A stretch of 64,000 bases of DNA, taken from assembly GCA_028823235.1 (NCBI GenBank), contig JAPKBW010000015.1:1-64000 (forward strand). The letters run 5' to 3'. The translations under genes were made by a program, and so were the position numbers. Shown piece after piece: positions 28,101 through 36,156 of the stretch (its first letter is position 1; each line of letters opens with the position of its first letter). The DNA comes from Longimicrobiales bacterium (GTDB lineage: Bacteria > Gemmatimonadota > Gemmatimonadetes > Longimicrobiales > Gaopeijiaceae). Under the pieces are notes generated by a model. It saw only the letters and a list, made by a program, of their open reading frames with translations. It did no database searches and had not been told where the DNA came from.

Positions 28101-28904
28101 TCAATCCGTCGGGGCGAAGTGATTCACCGGCCCGTGGCCGCTGCCGAGGCCCGGAGCGCTCCCGATCGCTCGATGGATGAAGCAAACTGCTGCGTCGACC
28201 GCATCGGCGACTCCGTCACCGCAGGCGAGCCTTGCGGTGATCACGGCAGAAAGGGTGCACCCGGTGCCGTGAGTGTGGCGCGTCTCAATTCGTGGACGTG
28301 GCCACCGGTGCTCGACAGTCCCGTCCCAAAAGATGTCGATGACCTCCGTGTCGAGGTGCCCGCCGGTGACGAGAGCTGCGCCCGCACCCTGATCAACGAG
28401 AGCCCGGGCAGCGTCCCCCATCTCGGCCGGGGTCCCGACGGGACGCCCCGTGAGCAGAGAAGCTTCGTCCATGTTGGGCGTGACGATGGTCGCAAGGGGA
28501 AGGAGGTGGGTCCGCATCGCGTTCTCCGCGTCCGGTGCCAGAAGGCGATCCCCACTGGTCGCCACCATCACTGGATCCATGACGTAGCCCCGGAGTTGAT
28601 GCTGTCGAACGGCATTGGCGACCCCCACCGTGATGGCATTAGTCGCGAGCATACCGGTTTTGAAGGCTGCAGGGCGAATGTCCGATACGACTGCGTCGAT
28701 CTGCGCGAGTACGACTTCGAGCGGAATCTCGTGTATCGTGTGCACGCCGGTGGTATTCTGTGCCGTGACTGCGGTTACCGCGCTGGTTCCGAATACTCCG
28801 AACTGATGAAAAGTCTTCAGGTCGGCCTGGATACCGGCACCGCCGCCGGAGTCACTGCCGGCAACAGTCAGTGCTATCGGGGTTTTCGTCGAATTCACCA
28901 TCAT
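28101..28904 (-). CDS. thiD: Hydroxymethylpyrimidine/phosphomethylpyrimidine kinase
   Basis: Phosphorylates HMP and HMP-P for thiamine synthesis. The 267-residue protein has the ribokinase-like start TVAGSDSGGGAGIQADLKTF, MDPVMVATSGDRLL, TPNMDEASLLTG and the anion-hole motif HGTGCTLSAVITA. The start may be either of two adjacent ATGs (28904 or 28901). thiE lies separately at 42859-43497. The 20 bases to the divergent neighbour leave no room for a TPP riboswitch. Confidence 0.95.
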   Translation of the reverse strand: MMVNSTKTPIALTVAGSDSGGGAGIQADLKTFHQFGVFGTSAVTAVTAQNTTGVHTIHEIPLEVVLAQIDAVVSDIRPAAFKTGMLATNAITVGVANAVRQHQLRGYVMDPVMVATSGDRLLAPDAENAMRTHLLPLATIVTPNMDEASLLTGRPVGTPAEMGDAARALVDQGAGAALVTGGHLDTEVIDIFWDGTVEHRWPRPRIETRHTHGTGCTLSAVITARLACGDGVADAVDAAVCFIHRAIGSAPGLGSGHGPVNHFAPTD

Positions 28905-28924
28905 GATGGAAGGTCGCTACGGCC

Positions 28925-29710
28925 GTGGAACTGAGCCAGCATCGAGCGCGTCTGATCCAGCATCTCCGGAAGCGCAAATCCCGCGAACGTGAAGGACTGG
29001 TTCTGGTCGAAGGCGTCCGGGCAGTCACCGAGGCGCTCGATGCGGGGGCACGGGTGTCTTTCGCCGTCGCGGCACCAATCGCCGGAGCGTCTTATATGGG
29101 ACGGGACGTGGTCGATCGCCTCGCCGATGTCGACGTAGTCGACGTGGACGATAAGACGCTCGTTTCCCTCTCGGACACGGAGCGCCCCCAGGGCCTCATG
29201 TTGGTTTGCGAGCAACCCGAGTCCGATGCCAGCCAGGTCGTTGGCACGAGCACGCTGATTCTGGACGCGGTTCAGGATCCAGGGAATGTCGGAGCACTGA
29301 TTCGTTCGGCGGTCGCATTCGGCTTTGGTGGTGTGGTTGTGCTGGACGGTACCGGGGACCCATGGGGGGCCAAAGCGGTTCGAGCGGCCGCAGGGATGAC
29401 GTTTCGCATTCCCGTGCACTCCTGTGGTGCCGACTCCGCGATTACGGCGATCAGTGAGAGTGGCTCGACCCTGTACTGTGCCTCTGCCGAAGGCGAGCCG
29501 CTCCGAGGCCTGCGACAAGGGCGCGGAACGTCGGCCAGAGGCGTGGGGTTCGCGCTCGTGCTCGGGAACGAGGGGGCCGGGGTTCGGGAAGCGCTTCGAG
29601 AGGCAGCAGACTTTATCGTCTCAGTGGAGATGAACGGCGCTGCCGAGTCATTGAACGTGGGGATCGCGGGGTCGATTCTGATGCACGAACTGACACGGAC
29701 AGACGAGTGA
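28925..29710 (+). CDS. SpoU/TrmH-family RNA 2'-O-methyltransferase
   Basis: A SPOUT-class methyltransferase of 261 residues. An N-terminal substrate-binding domain of the L30e/SpoU_sub_bind type (about 1-95: LVLVEGVRAVTEALDAG) precedes the trefoil-knot catalytic domain with motif 1 LDAVQDPGNVGALIRSA, motif 2 LVLGNEGAGV and motif 3 ESLNVGIAGSILMHEL. RlmB-like 23S rRNA methylation is the best guess, but the substrate cannot be read from the sequence. GTG start at 28925 with GGAAGG upstream. It is divergent from thiD. Confidence 0.88.
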   Translation: MELSQHRARLIQHLRKRKSREREGLVLVEGVRAVTEALDAGARVSFAVAAPIAGASYMGRDVVDRLADVDVVDVDDKTLVSLSDTERPQGLMLVCEQPESDASQVVGTSTLILDAVQDPGNVGALIRSAVAFGFGGVVVLDGTGDPWGAKAVRAAAGMTFRIPVHSCGADSAITAISESGSTLYCASAEGEPLRGLRQGRGTSARGVGFALVLGNEGAGVREALREAADFIVSVEMNGAAESLNVGIAGSILMHELTRTDE

Positions 29711-29753
29711 ACCAGCGGGAGGCGGAGGGATTGAGCCAGTTGGAGTTGAAATC

Positions 29754-30590
29754 TTGATTGAGTGGGCCATGCCATTACTGGCCGGGGGGTATGGGTTGTT
29801 GATTGGGTCCTTCCTCAACGTCTGCTCGCTCCGCTGGCCGGTTGACGAGTCGGTGGTTCGTCCCCGGTCCAAGTGCCCGAAGTGCAACACGATGATCGCC
29901 TGTTACGACAATATTCCGGTAGCCAGCTGGATCGTGCTTCGTGGAAGGTGTCGGTCGTGCGGTGTGCCTGTGTCGATGCAGTACCCGCTAGTGGAGCTCA
30001 CGACCGGGCTGATGTGGGCAGGAGCCTTCGCGCTGCATGGCCCGTCGTGGGAAGCACTGAGAGGGAGCGTCTTCCTGACGATGCTGTTAGGCATATCTAT
30101 CTCTGATGCCCGGTTCTACATCATTCCCGACCAGTTTTCGATCGGTGGTGCCGTGATCGGTTTCGGGATGTCTTTTCTTGCCGGTGGCATCGGCTGGACT
30201 CAGTCGCTCATGGGAGCCGCCGCGGGATACGGAGTGCTCTGGTTTGTTGGCGCGACCGGCACCTGGATGATCAAGCGGCTGCAGCCGGGCCGGCTGGAGG
30301 AAGCAGGCGTCGATCAGGCGATGGGTGGTGGAGATATCAAGATGATGGCGATGGTAGGCTCGTTCCTCGGACTCTGGGGGGTGGCCCTGACCATTTTCCT
30401 TGGCTCGGTCGTCGCACTCGTGACGATTCTGTTGCGGGCGATCTTCGCGATGGCAAAGAGCGGTACAGAGAGCGACGAGCTTGAGCGCTTGATCCCCTTC
30501 GGCGTATTCCTCGCGGCGGGGGGTGGGGTCGCCTGGGTTTGGGGAGCTGCCCTCGTGAACTGGTACCTGTCGAGCGTGATCGGATTGTAG
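29754..30590 (+). CDS. pilD: Prepilin leader peptidase and N-methyltransferase
   Basis: Integral membrane aspartic protease that cleaves and N-methylates type IV prepilins. The TTG start at 29754 has GGAG eight bases upstream; an ATG at 29769 is the alternative. The 278-residue protein has the cytoplasmic tetra-cysteine zinc site C41-x2-C44 and C66-x2-C69, catalytic D118 (ISDARFYIIPD) and D194 in GGGDIK, the GxGD-type motif. About eight hydrophobic segments are visible. It supports the view that this organism makes type IV pili or a related secretion pilus, relevant to the odd PilQ at 954-1934. Confidence 0.94.
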   Translation: MIEWAMPLLAGGYGLLIGSFLNVCSLRWPVDESVVRPRSKCPKCNTMIACYDNIPVASWIVLRGRCRSCGVPVSMQYPLVELTTGLMWAGAFALHGPSWEALRGSVFLTMLLGISISDARFYIIPDQFSIGGAVIGFGMSFLAGGIGWTQSLMGAAAGYGVLWFVGATGTWMIKRLQPGRLEEAGVDQAMGGGDIKMMAMVGSFLGLWGVALTIFLGSVVALVTILLRAIFAMAKSGTESDELERLIPFGVFLAAGGGVAWVWGAALVNWYLSSVIGL

Positions 30591-30757
30591 GCCAGGCCAG
30601 GTAGCTCCTCCCCATTATTCGCCCTCCCACGAAACAATAACCAGCCCTCCGAACTACTCCAGTACCGCCGACTGAGCCGATGCGGAAAAGCTCCGGAGCC
30701 GGGTCGCAAGGGCGAAGGCGGAAGCGCTGACGAACTCCGGTAGCGCTGGATTCTTAC

Positions 30758-30964
30758 TCATGGGTCGGAGCAGTCTCTCTTATAGCCGCACTGCTCACAG
30801 GTGAGCTTGCAGTGGAGGTTCAGCATTTCGTTTCCGCACAGGTCACAGAGGAAAACCTGTTCTTCGGGGGGGAGGTCGCCGGGCGGGCGGGATTTTTCGC
30901 GGCGAGGAGGAGTGCTCCCAGCCACGGACGCACTCGGACCGGGTGGTCCCGGTGCGTCACTCAC
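30758..30964 (-). CDS. Small six-cysteine zinc-ribbon protein, unknown function
   Basis: A GTG start at 30964 overlapping the stop of the preceding gene gives 68 residues. The first 35 are Pro/Ser/Arg-rich and probably disordered. Residues 36-68 form a compact knuckle: C40-x2-C43, C52, C56-x2-C59 and C65 (CDLCGNEM, LHCKLTCEQCGYKRDC). Two CxxC pairs imply one zinc site, with two extra cysteines. I recognise no named family. It is translated together with the carbonic-anhydrase-like gene and the CBS protein. The C-terminal half looks well conserved in composition, the start less certain. Confidence 0.72.
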   Translation of the reverse strand: MSDAPGPPGPSASVAGSTPPRREKSRPPGDLPPEEQVFLCDLCGNEMLNLHCKLTCEQCGYKRDCSDP

Positions 30965-31517
30965 TGGTAACTCGGCCGATACCTGCAGCGAGGTACTGCC
31001 GGGATAGCGCCACGTAGTGTGCGCCGCCACCCTTGATCCACTCGGCGGCAGACCCCTCGATGGTTTTTTTAACCACACCGGGGACCCCCGCTACCACGCT
31101 TCTGGCTGGTATCTCAGCACGCTCGAGCACGACGGTATTGGCCGCGAGAACACACTCGCTCCCTACCACCGCCCGTTGCAGAATTACCGCATTCATCCCG
31201 ACGACGGTCCGATCTCCGATGGCGCAGCTTTCGAACTTCGCTCCGTGTCCGACCGTGACGTCCTCGCCAATCACGGTGGGAGCCCAGTCACCTACATGGA
31301 CAACGCAGTTGTCCTGTACGCTCGTCCGTGCGCCGACGACGATCCCGTGATTCGGGTTGTCGCCTCGAAGCACCGCTCCCCACCAGATGCTGCATTCCGC
31401 ACCGATCGTCACATCGCCGATGATCACGGCGGTCGGGGCAACGAAAGCGCTGGGGTCAATTCGAGGGACCTTCCCATTAAAAGGTATGATCGTTGGAGTC
31501 GGGGTCAGTTCAGCCAC
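30957..31517 (-). CDS. Gamma-carbonic anhydrase-like hexapeptide-repeat protein, one zinc ligand replaced
   Basis: Left-handed beta-helix protein of 186 residues from a GTG at 31517 that overlaps the preceding stop by eight bases; a TTG at 31532 is possible. Hexapeptide turns (VIIGDVTIGAECSIWWGAVLRGD) run through most of it. R51, D53, Q68 and two histidines H74 and H91 of the Cam/YrdA family are present. The third expected metal ligand, five residues after H91, is glutamate (GHGAKFES, E96). Carbonic anhydrase activity is therefore doubtful; a binding or scaffold role, or another metal, is possible. Confidence 0.85.
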   Translation of the reverse strand: MAELTPTPTIIPFNGKVPRIDPSAFVAPTAVIIGDVTIGAECSIWWGAVLRGDNPNHGIVVGARTSVQDNCVVHVGDWAPTVIGEDVTVGHGAKFESCAIGDRTVVGMNAVILQRAVVGSECVLAANTVVLERAEIPARSVVAGVPGVVKKTIEGSAAEWIKGGGAHYVALSRQYLAAGIGRVTSE

Positions 31518-32757
31518 CGTCCACGTCCGCAATGTCCAGCTTGGTCACTCTCGCCCGGAGTACCTGGGTATCGGATGCATCGAGCACCTCGATGCGCACG
31601 GCTTCTGTCTCGAAGTGTTCGCCAAGCCGTGGTACGTGGCCGAGTTCGTCCAGAATGAAGCCGTTTAGCGATCGGTGCTCGCCCTGCGGCAAGTTCACAT
31701 CTAGAGCCTCGTCCAGATCGCGCAGGTCTACGCCGGCCTCGCATTCAACCACTCTGTCCGAGATCACCGTGATCTCCTCTTCTTCGACGTCCGTCTCGTC
31801 CCGGATCTCCCCGACGAGTTCCTCCAGTACATCCTCAAGCGTCACGAGTCCGTCAATTCCGCCGAACTCATCTGCTACGATGCCCATGTGAATGCGTCGA
31901 GCCTGGAAGTCCTGTAGTAACTGGGCGCACGAAGAGGAGCCTGGCACGAAGAATGGCGGGTGCGCCAACTGCGCGAGGGGTACGTCGCGCTCACCCTTTG
32001 CGTACCGAGCATAGGCTTCGCGGACGTAGACGATGCCAGTGATGTCGTCTACCGACTCTCGATACACCGGGACCCGACTGTGGGGCACCTCTTCGAGTTC
32101 GTCGATCACCTCAGCCAGAGTCAGAGCTTCACTCCAGGCGAAGATGTCCACACGCGGAACCATCACATCCCATGCGGTCAGTTCGTCGAGGCGGAAGGCT
32201 CTTTCCACCAGACGATTTTCGCCTGCTTCCAGAAGTCCTTCTTCCTCGCCGATCTCTTGGATCTCTCGCAACTCGCGATGCTCATCCGTGATCGCGTCGT
32301 CGTTGGCCCCGAGTCGGTCCTCGAGCTTGTTGACGGGCATCGTGAGCGGTCTCGCGACACGTTCGACGACGAGTAGCATCGGAGAGGCGGACAGAGCGAG
32401 TCGCACAGGGCGCCGGGCTGCGATCATGTGAGGAATCAAATCCGCGACCAGCACGACGATCACCATTCCGATCAAGATACTGGGGACGGGGCCCAGCATC
32501 CCCCACGTTGACACGTCCGTTAGTGCGATAACCGCCAACGCACTCAGGTTGAGGGCCTGAGTGACCAACCGAACGCTGGCCTGAACGTTCTGCTTATTTC
32601 CTCGCAATCGATTGAGTGTCTCCGCTCCATCGAATCCTTCTTCGATAAGCGTACGCACACGGGATCGCCCGATTTGGAACACGGCGTCGTGCACGGCCGT
32701 GAGCACGGCCGAGGTAAGTAGTAGGGCAACAACAACGGCCGCAGCGATCGCGATCAT
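31510..32757 (-). CDS. DUF21/CBS-pair/CorC_HlyC transporter-associated membrane protein
   Basis: A 415-residue protein of the CNNM/CorC (hemolysin C-like) family. Residues 1-130 hold the DUF21 transmembrane domain with four hydrophobic segments. Two CBS domains follow (about 190-315: AWDVMVPRVDIFAWSEALTL and FGGIDGLVTLEDVLEELVGEI), then the CorC_HlyC domain to the C terminus. Relatives are linked to Mg/Co or Na-coupled ion transport; direction and ion are not readable here. ATG start with GGGAGGTG upstream. It overlaps the gamma-CA-like gene. Confidence 0.92.
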   Translation of the reverse strand: MIAIAAAVVVALLLTSAVLTAVHDAVFQIGRSRVRTLIEEGFDGAETLNRLRGNKQNVQASVRLVTQALNLSALAVIALTDVSTWGMLGPVPSILIGMVIVVLVADLIPHMIAARRPVRLALSASPMLLVVERVARPLTMPVNKLEDRLGANDDAITDEHRELREIQEIGEEEGLLEAGENRLVERAFRLDELTAWDVMVPRVDIFAWSEALTLAEVIDELEEVPHSRVPVYRESVDDITGIVYVREAYARYAKGERDVPLAQLAHPPFFVPGSSSCAQLLQDFQARRIHMGIVADEFGGIDGLVTLEDVLEELVGEIRDETDVEEEEITVISDRVVECEAGVDLRDLDEALDVNLPQGEHRSLNGFILDELGHVPRLGEHFETEAVRIEVLDASDTQVLRARVTKLDIADVDGG

Positions 32758-32818
32758 CGCCGCACCTCCCGCCGCCGGCTTCTACTCGGAGGTTGGTCTT
32801 CTTTCTGTGTCCCTCGAC

Positions 32819-33835
32819 CTACGTCCAACCCTCGCTCTCCTCCAGGAGTTCGCGAATCACGTCCCGCGTGCTTCGACCATCGGCTTCTGCCTCGAAATTG
32901 AGAACGAGTCGGTGGGCAAGAACTGCGGGCGCTACTGACCGTACGTCATCATACGACGGGATAGCGACTCCCCGCGACGCCGCCAGAGCTTTCGCGCCCA
33001 GCACGAGGTACTGCGATGCGCGCGGTCCGGCGCCCCAAGAGACATATTTTCCGGTGACGCCTGCGGCCTCACTTCCAGGGCGAGTGGCTCGTGCCAGGCG
33101 GACAGCAAACGACACCAGGGAGGGTGGCGCCGGAATGCGACGGACCATCTTCTGGAGGTCGATAAGTTCTTTGGCGGAAAGGACCGGTTCGACGGTCTGC
33201 TCTTCACCACCCGTCGTGCGCATCGCGATCTCCTCTTCCTCCGACTTCGAGGGGTAGTAGATCGGTAGCTCCAGCATGAAGCGGTCGAGCTGAGCCTCGG
33301 GCAAAGGGTAGGTCCCCTCTTGCTCGATCGGGTTCTGCGTCGCGAGCACGAAGAACGGAGGTGGGAGGATGTATGTGTCGCCCGCTGCGGTAACCGACCG
33401 CTCCTGCATCGCTTCGAGCAGCGCCGCCTGTGTCTTGGGCGGTGTCCGGTTGATCTCGTCGGCCAGAATGATGTTTGCGAAGATCGGGCCTTTTACGAAT
33501 CGGAACACCCGGCGGCCCGTCGTTCGGTCCTCCTCGATTACCTCGGTGCCCGTGATATCTGTGGGCATGAGGTCAGGCGTGAACTGGATCCGACTGAACT
33601 GAAGATCCAGCGCCTCTGCTACCGTCTGGACCAGCAGCGTCTTGGCTAGGCCCGGGACGCCAACAAGGAGGGCGTGACCGTTCGCCAGTAGAGCAGTCAG
33701 CATCTCATCGACCACCTCCTTCTGACCGACAATGCGCTTCTTTACTTGTATGCGCATCTCGTCTGCGACCTCGGCGGCCCGTTCGAGCAGCTCGACGTCG
33801 CGGTCAACGAGGGGGGCTTCGGCAGTCGTCGTCAT
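32819..33835 (-). CDS. MoxR-family AAA+ ATPase
   Basis: A 338-residue AAA+ chaperone-like ATPase. KRIVGQKEVVDEMLTALLANGHALL precedes Walker A GVPGLAKT; Walker B IILADEINR, sensor 1 VLATQNPIEQEGTYPLPEAQ and the C-terminal lid follow. MoxR proteins usually act with a VWA-domain partner (DUF58, VWA) in maturation of envelope or enzyme complexes. No such partner lies next to it here; 61 bases downstream is the CBS protein gene. It is divergent from the ATP synthase operon. Confidence 0.93.
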   Translation of the reverse strand: MTTTAEAPLVDRDVELLERAAEVADEMRIQVKKRIVGQKEVVDEMLTALLANGHALLVGVPGLAKTLLVQTVAEALDLQFSRIQFTPDLMPTDITGTEVIEEDRTTGRRVFRFVKGPIFANIILADEINRTPPKTQAALLEAMQERSVTAAGDTYILPPPFFVLATQNPIEQEGTYPLPEAQLDRFMLELPIYYPSKSEEEEIAMRTTGGEEQTVEPVLSAKELIDLQKMVRRIPAPPSLVSFAVRLARATRPGSEAAGVTGKYVSWGAGPRASQYLVLGAKALAASRGVAIPSYDDVRSVAPAVLAHRLVLNFEAEADGRSTRDVIRELLEESEGWT

Positions 33836-33876
33836 TCAGTAGTTCGCTCCGGCTCCGGAGGTTGTCCGGAGTCTGG

Positions 33877-33894
33877 CTTTCACCGGTGTGAAAG
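33877..33894. promoter_or_regulatory. Perfect dyad between moxR and the ATP synthase operon
   Basis: CTTTCAC (33877-33883) and GTGAAAG (33888-33894) flank a 4-base spacer CGGT. The site sits about 42 bases upstream of the moxR start and 220 upstream of atpZ. The arrangement resembles a binding site for a dimeric regulator; a hairpin in the moxR leader is the alternative. Confidence 0.4.
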
Positions 33895-34016
33895 GCACCC
33901 GGGGTCCGGGCGTGGATGGCCGCGAAGATTGAGCCCAACCGCGCGATCCGTCAAGCAGAACGGGACTGGCCGGCCGGCATCGGCAGCATCCAGGAATTCC
34001 GAGGTGCTATCGAGCC

Positions 34017-34046
34017 TTGATTCGAACAAGTGATCGGGGGTATCAA
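34017..34046 (+). promoter_or_regulatory. Candidate promoter of the ATP synthase operon
   Basis: TTGATT (34017-34022) and TATCAA (34041-34046) with an 18-base spacer, about 68 bases before atpZ. Both boxes match 4/6. A short CCCC/GGGG hairpin and a run of seven T follow at about 34068-34098. Confidence 0.4.
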
Positions 34047-34113
34047 AAACGTGATTCATCCCCGTAAACAGGGGCCTTCAGTCGCTTGCGCTTTTTTTCA
34101 CAAGGACTACCTT

Positions 34114-34434
34114 ATGATGGCTGGACGGGGTGTCGATTTCATGCGATTTCGGACCCCGGAGGCCCGAAGGAGCGAGGCCTTGATCGACGACCAGAAGGTG
34201 TCGGAGCAGCGACGCGAAATGATGCGCGCCTCCGGTCAGTTCATGGGTCACGGTCTTACTTGGGCTCTCGCCGTTTTGCTCTTCATGGGAATTGGTGCAT
34301 GGGTGGACTCAAAGGTGGGTTCGGCTCCGATCCTCATGGTCATCGGTGCGTTCGTCGGCGGCGGCGCAGGTTTCTACAGCTTGTATTCACATATCGTGAT
34401 CAAACCGCGTGAGATGGGCCAAGACCCTGAATGA
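34114..34434 (+). CDS. AtpZ/AtpI-type F0F1-ATPase accessory protein
   Basis: From ATG 34114 the protein has 106 residues; AAGGA lies seven bases upstream, which decides this start over in-frame starts at 34030 and 34141. A charged N-terminal part (EALIDDQKVSEQRREMM) precedes two transmembrane helices (GHGLTWALAVLLFMGIGAWV and APILMVIGAFVGGGAGFYSLY), the AtpZ pattern. Such proteins assist c-ring or Mg/Ca handling near the ATP synthase. First gene of the atp operon; it overlaps the next gene by ATGA. Confidence 0.83.
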   Translation: MMAGRGVDFMRFRTPEARRSEALIDDQKVSEQRREMMRASGQFMGHGLTWALAVLLFMGIGAWVDSKVGSAPILMVIGAFVGGGAGFYSLYSHIVIKPREMGQDPE

Positions 34435-34805
34435 GTGCTTCTCGGAAGTACGCGGCAGCCGGTGTGTGTGCCATTGCCCTGATCGTAGCGGGCCTCTGGC
34501 CGTTTCTCGATGTCGCAGCACGGAACGGGGTGCTGGTAGCAGCAGTGACAGCGCTCCCGATTCAGGTAGCGGCCTTCGCGGTCCTTATCCGGTATCGGGG
34601 TGAGCTCAATGGCTTTCTCGCGGCCTGGGTGGGCGGGATGATGATCAGAATGCTGGTGGTTGCCGTGGTGGCGGTCGCCGCGGTTAGAACTGATGCGGAG
34701 GGTGCGGTACCTATGCTGCTTGCTCTGGTCGGTTTTTTCTTCGGATTACTTCTTCTCGAGCCGGTGTATCTCCGGGGCCGGTCGAACCAGACGGTTGAAG
34801 CATAG
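34431..34805 (+). CDS. AtpI-like small membrane protein of the ATP synthase operon
   Basis: A 124-residue protein with about four hydrophobic helices (AGVCAIALIVAGLWPFL, VLVAAVTALPIQVAAFAVLI, FLAAWVGGMMIRMLVVAVVAVAAV and PMLLALVGFFFGLLLLEPVYL). No strong family motif is visible, but its place between atpZ and atpB is the standard place for subunit I (AtpI), which helps assemble the c-ring. Overlap with atpZ by four bases; atpB starts directly after its stop. Confidence 0.72.
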   Translation: MSASRKYAAAGVCAIALIVAGLWPFLDVAARNGVLVAAVTALPIQVAAFAVLIRYRGELNGFLAAWVGGMMIRMLVVAVVAVAAVRTDAEGAVPMLLALVGFFFGLLLLEPVYLRGRSNQTVEA

Positions 34806-35726
34806 ATGAGGCTTCTGGCGATGCTACAGGGCGGTGCACGGGCCGTTCAGGAACACGGAGCTGCTGAGAGCGGTCCTGATCTGCAGGGCATGCTCATGCA
34901 CCATCTCCTCGATGGGTCAGAGATCGAGTTCCAGATCCTAGGGAAGGGACCGGTGATTCATCTGCCGCAGTGGGCCCCGGTCCATATCGGCCCGCTCACG
35001 CTGGACCTGTCACCCACGAAGCACGTGGTCTTCATGTTTCTTGCTGCGATCATCTGCTTGGCAGTATTTCTGCCGATTGGACGGGCGATGCGAGACAAGT
35101 ACACCACCAAGGCGCCGACGGGTTTGGCCAATGCCATGGAAGGACTGGTCGTCTACTTCCGCGACGAAGTGGTGCGTAGAAACATCGGCCATGGAGCCGA
35201 CGCGTTCACGGGGTACATCCTCACGCTGTTCTTCTTCATCCTTGCCATGAACTTCCTTGGGTTGGTGCCGTTCGGTGCTACCCCGACGGGCAACTTCATG
35301 GTGACCGGCGCGTTGGCGCTGGTGACGTTCGTTGTAGTCGAGGTTACGGGGATGCGGACCCTTGGCTTCAAGGGCTACATGGGCACGATCTTCTATGCAC
35401 CCAAGGGCCTGAATCCGGTCGGAACTGTGATCATGCTGATCATCCTGACCCCGGTTGAGTTCCTCGGGAAGCTGACAAAACCATTCGCTCTCATGATTCG
35501 ACTGTTCGCGAACATGATGGCAGGACATACGCTCGTGCTCTCGCTGCTCGGACTGATTTTCATGTTCGCGAGCGGGGGGCTTGTGGTAGCCGGAGGCGTC
35601 ACGGTTGCATCGATCGCCATGGTCTCGGGCATCATGATTCTGGAGGTCTTCGTGGCGTTCCTCCAGGCATACATCTTCGCGATGCTGACCTCGGTCTTCA
35701 TCGGGCTGATTCGCCACGCGCATTAG
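34806..35726 (+). CDS. atpB: ATP synthase F0 subunit a
   Basis: Membrane subunit carrying the proton half-channels. The 306-residue protein has a long N-terminal part (about 70 residues) before the first helix, as in Bacteroidetes/Chlorobi-type subunit a. The core has NFLGLVPFGATPTGN, the essential arginine in ALMIRLFANMMAGH and the C-terminal VAFLQAYIFAMLTSVFIG. Start ATG is immediately after the preceding stop (no gap). Second in a complete B-E-F-H-A-G-D-C set. Confidence 0.97.
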   Translation: MRLLAMLQGGARAVQEHGAAESGPDLQGMLMHHLLDGSEIEFQILGKGPVIHLPQWAPVHIGPLTLDLSPTKHVVFMFLAAIICLAVFLPIGRAMRDKYTTKAPTGLANAMEGLVVYFRDEVVRRNIGHGADAFTGYILTLFFFILAMNFLGLVPFGATPTGNFMVTGALALVTFVVVEVTGMRTLGFKGYMGTIFYAPKGLNPVGTVIMLIILTPVEFLGKLTKPFALMIRLFANMMAGHTLVLSLLGLIFMFASGGLVVAGGVTVASIAMVSGIMILEVFVAFLQAYIFAMLTSVFIGLIRHAH

Positions 35727-35755
35727 GTAGCACGCAGTACCAAGTACGAATTTGA

Positions 35756-36064
<309 letters not shown>

Positions 36065-36066
36065 GC

Positions 36067-36100
36067 CGTTTCAGCCACTGCCTTCGGGCGGTAAGAAACG
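36067..36100 (+). other. Stable UUCG-tetraloop stem-loop right after atpE
   Basis: CGTTTC (36067-36072) pairs with GAAACG (36095-36100); inside, CTGCC (36078-36082) and GGCGG (36087-36091) close a TTCG tetraloop. It starts two bases after the atpE stop. Its position suggests mRNA processing or stabilisation that lets subunit c be made in excess; this is inference. Confidence 0.6.
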
Positions 36101-36156
36101 AGGGGTCCGCAGCAGTCTGCCGCGGGGCCTGTGACTAGAAGAACGACGGAGTCATC

